This document shows, in pieces, positions 6,609 to 12,305 of a stretch of 12,305 bases of DNA. The notes beneath the pieces are model-generated. The model saw only the letters and a list, made by a program, of their open reading frames with translations, had not been told where the DNA came from and ran no database searches. Numbering within the stretch: the stretch's first letter is position 1; each line of letters opens with the position of its first letter. The DNA is from Irpex lacteus (lineage: Eukaryota > Basidiomycota > Agaricomycetes > Polyporales > Irpicaceae): contig MQVO02000272.1 of assembly GCA_001986395.2 (NCBI GenBank), forward strand, positions 1 through 12,305, read 5' to 3'. Made by a program: the position numbers and the translations under genes.

Positions 6609-6656
6609 AAATATTTAATTATTTAATTATTATTTTAGTTACTTATTATTTAATTA
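6609..6656 (-). repeat. Right arm of 48-bp perfect inverted repeat
   Basis: Exact reverse complement of 6135-6182. The enclosed segment of about 430 nt carries atp8, trnI and trnF. Confidence 0.9.
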
Positions 6657-6724
6657 AATCTATTTATATTAATAAGAGTATTTCTTATATTTTATCTTTT
6701 AATATTATTTTATTAATATCCCTC

Positions 6725-6771
6725 CCCCAAAAAAACTAGTTAGAATTAATTCTAATTCCTAGTTTTTTGGG
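6725..6771 (-). repeat. Hairpin element, copy 3 (intergenic variant)
   Basis: Same element as 3006-3055, matching from CCCC-A(7)-CTAG to CTAG-T(6)-GGG. One central change makes TTAGAATTAATTCTAA a perfect palindrome. The trailing TTA of copies 1 and 2 is replaced by GATT. No recognisable gene lies on either side, so this copy appears intergenic. Confidence 0.9.
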
Positions 6772-7011
6772 GATTTATTCAAGAAATTTATCAGACTATT
6801 CTTATTTACTTTTTATATTTTTCTTTAAGGAGCTCTCGATTATAATTATTATCTTTATTCAATTTATTTTATTTCTTTAGTATCTTAATCTTCCCCCTTT
6901 CACTTGAGTTGTGTTTTTAGGGGATGTTTAGTTTAATTTAAATACTCTGTTTTTAAAAAGAGGAATAATCTAGAATTAAAGATAAATTTCTTTAGTTATC
7001 TCATTTATTTA
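6772..7011. other. A+T-rich stretch without a recognised gene
   Basis: Short open readings exist on the plus strand but match nothing I know. No tRNA fold was found. Confidence 0.4.
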
Positions 7012-7167
7012 CATCTAGCTAGTGAGAATCCTACAGACCTCACAGTACTGAATAGTGTACTAGCTATCCACGGTATCAGTCTTACTGAAGAGGAATTCAA
7101 GATTCTAGAAGGAATATCTCCAGTGACACTACCTTTCCCTTTAATAAATTTCTTTAACAAGGAATAG
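7012..7167 (+). pseudogene. Fragment resembling the N-terminus of a GIY-YIG intron endonuclease
   Basis: The plus-strand frame reads LASENPTDLTVLNSVLAIHG, then ISLTEEEFKILEGISPVTLP and FPLINFFNKE, and stops at TAG 7165-7167. The pattern LN.VLA..GISLTEEEF..L..I.PV...PL is what I remember preceding the catalytic domain of fungal mitochondrial GIY-YIG endonucleases. The catalytic GVYIFTH...GSS region is missing. Codon use is more balanced than in the spacer. A short similar stretch (PSVSPFPLI, 7440-7470) occurs just before the first cob exon, so a duplicated or shuffled endonuclease leader is possible. Family assignment is by recollected similarity only. Confidence 0.5.
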
Positions 7168-7221
7168 AGTACAGGTAATCCACCTTTTTATTATTTATTT
7201 TAAATATATTTAACAAATTAA

Positions 7222-7294
7222 TAATCTTAGCCAGACTTGAACTGGCATTTCAGAACTGGCAAGCCCTGTATTTTACCATTAAATTCATAAGATC
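7222..7294 (-). tRNA. tRNA, anticodon unresolved (GCC Gly or UGC Ala)
   Basis: A minus-strand cloverleaf of 73 nt. The acceptor GATCTTA pairs with TAAGATT, and GG is in the D loop. The anticodon stem is CAGGG/TTCTG, the T arm is GCCAG-TTCAAGT-CTGGC and the discriminator is A. The anticodon loop has eight bases (CTTGCCAG) instead of seven. Depending on which base is extra it reads GCC (Gly, with purine at 37) or TGC (Ala). A one-base sequence error is likely, as elsewhere in the window. Confidence 0.8.
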
Positions 7295-7365
7295 AGCTAG
7301 TGGTCAGAATCGAACTGACATTTAAATATTTTATAATTTTAGTTTTACCTTTAAACTACACTGAC
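7295..7365 (-). tRNA. tRNA, degenerate or unresolved anticodon (possibly UAA)
   Basis: Minus strand. The acceptor GTCAGTG pairs with CACTAGC except for one C-A mismatch. The D arm is GTTT-AAAGGTA-AAAC, and the T arm is GTCAG-TTCGATT-CTGAC, perfectly paired. The anticodon arm is A+T-only and pairs poorly (AAAAT/TATTT with loop TATAAAA). The triplet in anticodon position would be TAA, but U33 is missing and there is no long variable arm as expected for Leu. It abuts the next tRNA with no spacer. It is either a decaying tRNA or one with a base error in the anticodon arm. Confidence 0.6.
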
Positions 7366-7369
7366 AGTA

Positions 7370-7395
7370 CCAAAAAACTAGTTAGAATTCTTTCT
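7370..7395. repeat. Hairpin element, left half only
   Basis: CCAAAAAACTAGTTAGAATT matches the left arm of the 50-nt element. The sequence then departs before the right arm. It lies 5 nt outside the tRNA at 7295-7365. Confidence 0.7.
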
Positions 7396-7529
7396 CCTCA
7401 ATTTAAATATCTTTTTATTCTGTAGAAGCAGCTAGCTAAGCCTTCAGTATCACCCTTTCCATTAATAGCTAATTGAAATTAAAGCCTACGGGTAAAGACT
7501 ATAAGACTAATTTTTTGTTTACGAAGACT

Positions 7530-7607
7530 ATGCGAGTACTAAAGAGTAACTCTATTCTATCAATCGTTAACAGCTACGTTGTTGACTCACCTAAGCCAGT
7601 TAACCTA
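7530..7607 (+). CDS. cob: Cytochrome b, first exon (N-terminus)
   Basis: ATG at 7530 opens MRVLKSNSILSIVNSYVVDS then PKPVNL. This matches the conserved cytochrome b N-terminus (MR.LKS.....VNSY.VDSPQPSNLSYLWN). After NL the reading turns into A+T-rich sequence (FNKFLFYDLL) unlike cob, so the exon ends at about 7607. The following sequence could be an intron or a recombination break. It lies on the plus strand, while the next recognisable cob exon is on the minus strand at 3737-3929. The exon between them (about 35 to 65 residues into the protein) is not in the window. Confidence 0.85.
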
Positions 7608-7699
7608 TTTAATAAATTTTTATTTTATGATTTACTGATTCACAAGCAATATCTAGAATATATTGTGGGTATTATTAAAATTTAATTAAATTAAATTTT

Positions 7700-8224
7700 A
7701 ATTAGTGAGCATGTACCATCTTTAAATAAAATAATAATAATATTAAAGATTATAATAGTAATAACAATAAGAACTATAAATTTATTTAATACTAAAGAGA
7801 GAAAATAGTAATTTCAATAATAATGAGTAATTCCATTGTGTAACCTCGCTCCCTCGATCAAAATAAAAGTTTACCCTTATTATAATTTATTGCATTCGCT
7901 CATTAAAATAATAATTTGAACTTTCCAAAGATTACTAATGGGTAAAGTTAAAAGATAAGAGAGATACAAAAGTCTTTGAACTCTCACAATTAAATAATAA
8001 TGAGTAGTGATAAAGAATAATAAACAATGTGTAAGGCTAAAGATCAAAGAGAGAATTATCTATTAAATAATAAATTTATCGGAGTTAGTTCTATAAATGA
8101 GCGGGTGCGAACTCAAGAGAAAAGAAGAAAGAGTTACTATTAATAATAATATCTGCACTAGTTATAATTAATTATCCGGGATTCTTTAATTAAAATTTAA
8201 TTTTATTTTAATAAGTTCTTTTCT
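7700..8224. other. A+T-rich spacer, no gene recognised
   Basis: AATAATAATGAGTA-like strings recur, but there is no coding frame or tRNA I can support. Confidence 0.45.
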
Positions 8225-8344
8225 TTAGTATTCTATCAAAGGTCAATGTTGAGGGTGTCCCTCAACACTATCTTTTTTATTAAGAATAGTATTCTCTTGA
8301 TCTTTAGCTTTACTCACATCATCTACAAACAAAATCTTTTGTGC
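8225..8344 (-). pseudogene. Unidentified ORF fragment, plasmid-like codon use
   Basis: The minus strand reads AQKILFVDDVSKAKDQENTI, then LNKKDSVEGHPQH. A TGA (8243-8245) follows that could be Trp, then PLIEY and TAA (8225-8227). Codons resemble the ORF at 1-689. It is separated from the next fragment (8380-8526) by a T-run/A-run hairpin, so the two may be one gene interrupted by that hairpin. Function unknown. Confidence 0.35.
8247..8267. repeat. Perfect 9-bp hairpin
   Basis: TGTTGAGGG and CCCTCAACA flank a three-base loop. It falls inside the ORF fragment, where it codes for SVEGHPQH. A structural role is possible but not shown. Confidence 0.65.
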
Positions 8345-8368
8345 CCTTTTTTTTTATAAAAAAAAAGG
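8344..8368. repeat. Homopolymer hairpin CCC-T(9)-ATA-A(n)-GG
   Basis: The longest of the T-run/A-run hairpins. It separates two ORF fragments of like codon style, which suggests insertion into a gene. Confidence 0.65.
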
Positions 8369-8379
8369 AGAATAGGGGT

Positions 8380-8526
8380 CTAACCATTTACCTCATCCTT
8401 AGTTAAATTATCTGTACATATTTTTAAACAACCTTCACTAAAATAACCATCACCCTGGCTAACATAATCATAATCCTCTAAAGGAAATCGAGCAAAGGAT
8501 GAAAAAACTTCGTGTAGTTTTCACTA
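8380..8526 (-). pseudogene. Unidentified ORF fragment, plasmid-like codon use
   Basis: The minus strand reads EVFSSFARFPLEDYDYVSQG, then DGYFSEGCLKICTDNLTKDE and VNG, and stops at TAG (8380-8382). It is rich in Asp and Gly with many T-ending codons, like 1-689. No motif recognised. It could be part of a linear-plasmid gene, given the dpo fragment 1 kb away; this is inference from context. Confidence 0.35.
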
Positions 8527-8529
8527 AAG

Positions 8530-9100
8530 ATATTTTTTTATCAGTTTAGATACCTCTTCCTTTTGTATTTTCTGTTAAAAGAAGAGTACGGTGCACACAT
8601 CCTGTTGACTCAGAAGCTTGTCTGTCCTTTTTCCCTAATTATGAGATAAATATAATTCTCCTGAAGGGGAGGGAGAATCCCATAAAATAAAATAAGAGAA
8701 TAAGATAATAATAAATAATAGAGAATAATAGAGTAGTAAGAGATAACTTCCCCCTTTTTTAAATATAAATATTTTTAGAATAAATAAATAAATAATGAAA
8801 ATGATGATGAAAAATAATTCTTTTATTAATTAATTTAAATTTATTAATAATTATTATTATCTTCTTATTTTATATATAATAAGAATAATTTAAACTACGA
8901 TTATCTCTAATATATTCTCTTATTAAAGAATTTAAAAGGGAGTTTAGCGATAAATAATAAATAATCTTTAAATTAAAGAGTAGTAATAACTTAAAGAAAA
9001 GTAAATAAAGATAATGAGTTCTACACAGTGAGCGTGATGCGAACCTCAATAGAGTAAGAATAGTAGTGATTATAGCTAATATTAATAGTAAATGTGTAAA
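8530..9100. other. A+T-rich spacer, no gene recognised
   Basis: A short plus-strand purine-rich block (8661-8680) and low-complexity A/T follow. I see no supported coding or RNA gene. Confidence 0.45.
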
Positions 9101-9142
9101 TGTAATCCCTCAAGCTGGGACAATGGTTATGCAGCTTCCACA

Positions 9143-9166
9143 CCCAAATAACTAGTTTTTTGTTAG
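9143..9166. repeat. Degenerate or shortened hairpin element (in nad5)
   Basis: CCCAAATAACTAGTTTTTTG resembles the outer arms of the 50-nt element with the middle removed. It lies between nad5-like segments, as the full copies do in nad4 and atp6. Confidence 0.45.
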
Positions 9167-9316
9167 TTAATTTTAGCTCTTTATCCTCTAGTAACGCATG
9201 CATTTTTCAAAGCCCTTCTCTTTCTAGCTGCTGGTCAATAAACACTAAGTGGACAATGGGTATTCTGGCTAGGTACACTAAGTGCAGGTCTAACAGCTTT
9301 TTACTCATTCCGTCTA

Positions 9317-9378
9317 CTACTCCTTGTCTTCTTTAGTACACCTTCAGCTACTCCTTGTCTTCTTTAGTACACCTTCAG
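9317..9378 (+). repeat. Tandem duplication, 2 x 31 bp, in nad5
   Basis: Two identical adjacent units, each beginning CTACTCCTTGTCTTCTTTAG. Deleting one restores LLLVFFSTPSATRSNYEHTH in a single frame. Thirty-one is not a multiple of three, so the duplication breaks nad5. Confidence 0.95.
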
Positions 9379-9547
9379 CTACTCGATCAAATTATGAACA
9401 TACTCATGATGCACCCAGGGTATTCCTATGTTTATTCTATCAATTCTGTCTTTTACTGCAGGTTATCTAGTAAGTTATATCTTTACAGGTCTAGGGAGTG
9501 ATTATCTAGGAGGGAGGGTAAAATTAAATTATTAGAATTTTAAATAA

Positions 9548-9742
9548 AAAGATTCTAATAGTAATAATATAAATAATGTTGATAAACAAAGACAGTTGGA
9601 GGTTGAAAAATCTGAAGGTAAATTTAGCAAAGTAGCTAGAAAAGTTAAAGATAATGGAATCAATTTAGTATTTAAAGATAGTTTCTTATTACTTCCAATG
9701 TCTCTTAGAAAACTTTGTAAATCATTCTCTATTCCTAAATAA
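9548..9742 (+). pseudogene. dpo: Plasmid-type family B DNA polymerase fragment
   Basis: The frame reads VDKQRQLEVEKSEGKFSKVA, then GINLVFKDSFLLLPMSLRKL and CKSFSIPK, and stops at TAA 9740-9742. The block F(K/R)DS..LLP.SLR.L.KSF is characteristic of protein-primed family B polymerases of linear fungal mitochondrial plasmids, in the region preceding the polymerase active-site motifs. Only about 60 codons are present and no YxDTDS-type motif is seen, so this is a remnant. The sequence continues with NKQK-like coding one base out of frame after the stop. It lies directly after the truncated nad5 and shows past plasmid integration. Confidence 0.75.
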
Positions 9743-10070
9743 ACAAAAGGCGGGGACAACTACTTTATTTAACTAAAGAAAGAAAAAGAATAAATAAGAA
9801 TATAAATATTTATTGAATTCGCACACTCCTACAATTAATAATTTTAACTCCGACAATGTGGGGGATGAGTAAGATTAAAGAAATAAAAAGGGAGCTAAGA
9901 AAGAATCTAATTTATTTTACTTTTTATTTAAAAATAAAATATTAACTAATTTAAATAGTTATTTATCTTCAGATGAGAGGAGGGAATTATAATTAATTCT
10001 AACTAAAACTTAAGAAGATATTTAATAAATAAATTACACAGGAGATTTTATTTAATTTTATTTTAATAAG
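9743..10070. other. A+T-rich spacer, no gene recognised
   Basis: Ends with TTTTATTTTAATAAGTT, which also occurs at about 8200-8217. The endonuclease remnant begins right after this repeat, suggesting a junction. Confidence 0.45.
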
Positions 10071-10363
10071 TTAATAGAAAGAGAACAATATTATATAGAC
10101 CTTTTAAAGCCAGAGTATAATATTTTACAAGTAGCGGGTTCACTTTTTGGTTATAAACATACTCTTGAATCTATGGAGAAAATTAGAGAAATAGCTATTA
10201 ATCGTTAAGATGAAACCAAAGCTAAATTAAGAGAGGCAGCATTCGGTAAAACATATAAACATACAGAAGAAACTAAGATTAAATTGAGAGATGCTGTTTA
10301 GGGAAGAAACATAGTTAAGAAACTAAAGCTAAATTAAGAGTAATACAATATTTATTTTATTAA
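10071..10363 (+). pseudogene. GIY-YIG homing endonuclease remnant (NUMOD3 repeats)
   Basis: The frame reads LIEREQYYIDLLKPEYNILQ and VAGSLFGYKHTLESMEKIRE. It then runs DETKAKLREA, KTYKHTEETKIKLRDA and, after a one-base shift, KHS, a stop, then ETKAKLRV. This matches the end of the GIY-YIG domain (IERE..YIDLLKPEYN) followed by NUMOD3 repeats (G.KHSEETKAK.). Stops break it: TAA at 10206-10208 and 10316-10318, TAG at 10299-10301. The GIY-YIG catalytic start is missing. It lies 85 nt upstream of an nad1 exon that lacks its own N-terminus, so it was probably carried by an nad1 intron. Confidence 0.8.
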
Positions 10364-10447
10364 AAAATAAAAAGAATACTTTAATTAAAATTTAATTTTA
10401 TTTTAAATAAAAAAAAATATAAAAAAAGGGACCTTAATGTAATAGTC

Positions 10448-11644
10448 GCTGACGCTCTTAAGCTTATCGTTAAGGAAACAGTTGTACCATCTAATGCTAA
10501 TGCCTTTATCTACTATCTAGCTCCATCTATTGTAATGACCTTTGCACTACTAGGAAGGGCTGTTATTCCATTTGGACCTGGAGCAGTAGTAGCTGACATC
10601 GAACTAGGTGTACTATATAGCCTAGCCATTTCATCTATGGGTGTATATGGTGTTCTACTCGCAGGTTGGTCTGCGAATGAAAAGTATGCCTTCTTTGGTG
10701 GTATGCGTTCAACTGCTCAAATGATCTCATATTAACTAGTGCTAGGCTCTGCTGTACTAGCTGTACTAATCAAGGGTGGTTCACTTAACATAATGACACT
10801 TGTTGAAGCACAAATGCCTATGTGGTTTTGTTGTACCTCTACTACCTATGTTTGTACTCTTTATCATTAGTGTACTAGCGGAAACTAATCGTACACCCTA
10901 TGACCTACCAGAAGCTGAAAGTGAACTAGTAGCTGGATTTATGACTGAACATAGCGCTATGCCATTCGTTCTTTTCTTTCTGGGTGAGTAGTAATGCTCT
11001 ATCGTCTTATATACGAAATACAGTTAAAATTAATAAATTAGACTCTGCCTGGTTAACAGGTTCAACGACCAATTAACATATGTTCTTAACCTCTTTATTT
11101 GCCATAGAAATGTAAAAGGGTAGACAAAGATATGGTCTAGCTTATAGCAAAGGCTATAAATAAACACTTTAATCATTTAGCGATTGTTCTATTGTACTAA
11201 TGAGTGCTCTATCTGCTACTCTATTCCTAGGTGGTAGCGGTTTCCCTCTACTAGTTGTCAATACTACACCTATTTCTATTTCTGCACTAGTACTAGCTAT
11301 CAAGACATGTATGGGTTGCTTTGCCTTTGTATGGTTCCGTGCTACACTACCACGTCTACGGTGTCTAGCCGTATAACCCTATTGATCTTTATGCGTGTAC
11401 AGGCCCATATGCCTATCATGCAACTATTAAGGTTAATGCCTTATTAGTCAAACGATTGCTATTTCTACGATGTCACTTTATATATCATGCAGTCTGTCTA
11501 TGTTGAAAGGCTTTATATTCTATACTAGTTAATAGAATAGTTGACCAACTTATTACTTTCTGTTGGACAGGTATGCTACCACCAGCTATTGCACTTGTAC
11601 TAGTTGTACCTAGTATTCTAATTGCATTTAATATTATGCCTTAG
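10448..11644 (+). CDS. nad1: NADH dehydrogenase subunit 1, three exons, first exon missing
   Basis: Membrane-arm subunit of complex I near the quinone site. Exon 10448-10989 encodes [20 protein letters not shown] ... [32 protein letters not shown], then [35 protein letters not shown] and GE. Exon 11183-11362 gives [18 protein letters not shown] and [14 protein letters not shown]. Exon 11541-11644 gives [20 protein letters not shown] and [10 protein letters not shown], stop TAG. About 55 N-terminal residues are missing. Oddities are a TAA (10733-10735) where nad1 has an invariant Glu after ISY, one extra T at 10826-10829, and AGG for the usual Trp in LLGWAVIP. Both introns begin after U and end in G. 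The upstream exon is not in the window; a GIY-YIG remnant precedes. Confidence 0.9.
10990..11182 (+). other. Small group I intron 1 in nad1 (193 nt)
   Basis: Bounded by GAG-T and AT-TGT-TCT, so that splicing gives [12 protein letters not shown]. The exon ends in U and the intron in G, as in group I introns. The core shows an R-like segment GGTTCAACGACC (11059-11070) and an S-like segment GACAAAGATATGGTCT (11123-11138), which can form P7/P3. There is no ORF, making it unusually short for a fungal mitochondrial intron. Confidence 0.75.
11363..11540 (+). other. Small intron 2 in nad1 (178 nt), group I-like borders
   Basis: Exon U (11362) joins TT-GAC so that the protein reads [12 protein letters not shown]. 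The intron ends in G (11540). The borders suit group I, but I could not identify the P7/P3 core with confidence. It contains no ORF and several stops. Confidence 0.6.
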
Positions 11645-11775
11645 ACCCCTTTACTATGTGTATAATTTATGTGTCTAATACTATGTGTAAAAATAATAGA
11701 GCATGTATACTATCTAATCAATACTAATTTACGTTAAAAGATCTATGTTATAAGATATACGTAAAAATATATAAC

Positions 11776-11849
11776 CAGGTGGTAGACTAGTTGTCTAAGT
11801 TACCCGTTTTGGGTATGGGAGATCGTTGGTTCGAGTCCAACCTACCTGA
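11776..11849 (+). tRNA. trnP: tRNA-Pro (UGG)
   Basis: The acceptor CAGGTGG pairs with CTACCTG (one G-T pair). The D arm is GACT/AGTT with a nine-base loop. The anticodon stem CCCGT/ATGGG encloses loop TTTGGGT, anticodon TGG. The variable loop is AGATC, the T arm is GTTGG-TTCGAGT-CCAAC and the discriminator is A. All arms are in standard positions. It lies between nad1 and cox3 on the same strand. Confidence 0.93.
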
Positions 11850-11862
11850 CATCCATTAAACT

Positions 11863-11888
11863 CCCTTTTTTATTAAAATAAAAAAAGG
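11863..11888. repeat. Homopolymer hairpin CCC-T(6)-A(n)-GG
   Basis: Located 13 nt after trnP. Same class as 1838-1856. It may act as a processing or end-forming structure, but this is not shown. Confidence 0.55.
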
Positions 11889-12048
11889 TATCTAAACACT
11901 CTATCCTGTCAAAAAAAAAGTTTAATGGGTCGATGCTTATTTTAATAACAACTAAAACTAAAATACTGCATTAACAGACACACATGTAACAACATATAGT
12001 AAAGGGCTTCTAATTCTTTACTCTAAGGAGATTAAACACAAACCGAAC

Positions 12049-12305
12049 ATGGCACTATTGCTTAACGGTCTTAACCAATCAAAGACGATTCTAGGTCTAC
12101 GTCCAGCCTATCAATCACACCCTCACCATTTAACACTTAAAAGCCCTTGGCCTATTTTAACATCAGGGTCAATTCTAGTGATGCTATCAAGCGCAGCTAT
12201 GTACTTTAACTCATTTGATGGGGCTGGTCTACTACTTGTTATTGGGCTACTAAGCACATCAACTGCTATGGCTCTATGGTGGGCTGACTGTATCATGGAA
12301 GGTAC
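12049..12305 (+). CDS. cox3: Cytochrome c oxidase subunit 3, N-terminal part (runs past window)
   Basis: Core membrane subunit of complex IV. ATG at 12049 opens MALLLNGLNQSKTILGLRPA, YQSHPHHLTLKSPWPILTSG and SILVMLSSAAMYFNSFDG. It continues to STSTAMALWWADCIMEGT and is open to the window edge. HPHHL...SPWP and MALW..D.I.EGT are the conserved cox3 landmarks (HPFHLV..SPWP, W.RD...EGT). About 22 residues precede the SHP motif, a longer leader than in many fungi (MT...), and no alternative ATG lies close to SHP. The frame is clean and Trp is TGG throughout. It is the best-preserved gene here, which argues that the DNA is genuine mitochondrial sequence. Confidence 0.95.
   Translation, partial: MALLLNGLNQSKTILGLRPAYQSHPHHLTLKSPWPILTSGSILVMLSSAAMYFNSFDGAGLLLVIGLLSTSTAMALWWADCIMEG

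Larger units (their letters stand above)
9105..9535 (+). pseudogene. nad5: NADH dehydrogenase subunit 5, rearranged fragment
   Basis: A complex I proton-pumping subunit. The clear part starts LALYPLVTHAFFKALLFLAA (9173-9235), the lysine-containing conserved helix. It then joins in frame, through a short link with one TAA (9239-9241), to WVFWLGTLSAGLTAFYSFRL and LLLVFFSTPSAT. In nad5 the two are separated by roughly a hundred residues, so there is an internal deletion or a lost intron-exon set. A 31-bp tandem duplication (9317-9378) shifts the frame. After it come RSNYEHTHDAPRV, a one-base shift near 9422, and FILSILSFTAGYLVSYIFTG, then LGSDYLGG. Upstream, 9105-9142 holds SQ-GTMVM-like sequence that fits nad5 with indels, separated by a degenerate hairpin element (9143-9166). 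Confidence 0.85.

Noticed and set aside
6725..6771. Hairpin copy 3 as an insertion inside another coding exon.
   Set aside because: Neither strand gives recognisable conserved protein on both sides, so it is treated as intergenic.
9021..9203. Minus-strand 60-residue open frame.
   Set aside because: It overlaps the plus-strand nad5 helix HAFFKALLFL, and its product resembles nothing; it is a shadow.
9532..9759. Minus-strand 75-residue open frame.
   Set aside because: It is the antisense of the plus-strand dpo fragment, which carries the recognisable KDS..LLP.SLRKL block.
1..12305. CRISPR array or prokaryotic operon.
   Set aside because: No regularly spaced repeats, no Shine-Dalgarno-led operons; gene content is mitochondrial.

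Overview
The window is fungal mitochondrial DNA. It is very A+T-rich. It carries pieces of the standard fungal mitochondrial gene set (rps3, atp6, atp8, cob, nad1, nad4, nad4L, nad5, cox3), mitochondrial tRNAs, group I introns with homing-endonuclease remnants, and a fragment of a plasmid-type family B DNA polymerase. The nad genes exclude Saccharomyces- and Schizosaccharomyces-type genomes. In-frame TGA at a tryptophan-like position in atp8, and in an unidentified ORF at 1-689, fits the mould mitochondrial code (UGA = Trp). I cannot place it to phylum.

Layout. Positions 1-5030 are read on the minus strand: an unidentified ORF (1-689), rps3 (701-1718), a group I intron with a broken endonuclease (about 2200-2955), an atp6 exon fragment, a group I intron following an internal cob exon (3737-3929), an intact endonuclease C-terminal ORF (3951-4538), an nad4L fragment and an nad4 exon. 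Positions 5030-6270 are A+T-rich spacer with one G+C-rich hairpin. Positions 6270-6563 hold atp8, trnI and trnF on the plus strand, enclosed by a 48-bp perfect inverted repeat. Next come an endonuclease fragment, two minus-strand tRNA genes, the first exon of cob on the plus strand (7530-7607), plasmid-like fragments, a rearranged nad5 piece (about 9105-9535), a dpo fragment, a GIY-YIG endonuclease remnant, most of nad1 (10448-11644) with two very small introns, trnP and the intact start of cox3.

The notable theme is fragmentation. Conserved exons are cut short, placed on opposite strands (cob) or fused out of context (nad4L beside a cob intron). A family of roughly 50-nt hairpin elements recurs. 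Two copies are identical over 50 nt and sit inside conserved exons of nad4 and atp6, where removing them would rejoin recognisable protein. Such elements resemble, in size and placement, the translationally bypassed 'byp' elements of Magnusiomyces mitochondria, or mobile hairpin clusters.

Several single-base frameshifts fall at homopolymer runs, so read error is a serious alternative for those. The 50-nt insertions, the 31-bp duplication and the strand switches cannot be explained that way. Whether this is a working genome with unusual expression, a degenerate recombined region, or a nuclear or subgenomic copy cannot be decided from the sequence alone. The complete-looking tRNAs and the clean cox3 reading frame argue that at least part of it is live mitochondrial DNA.
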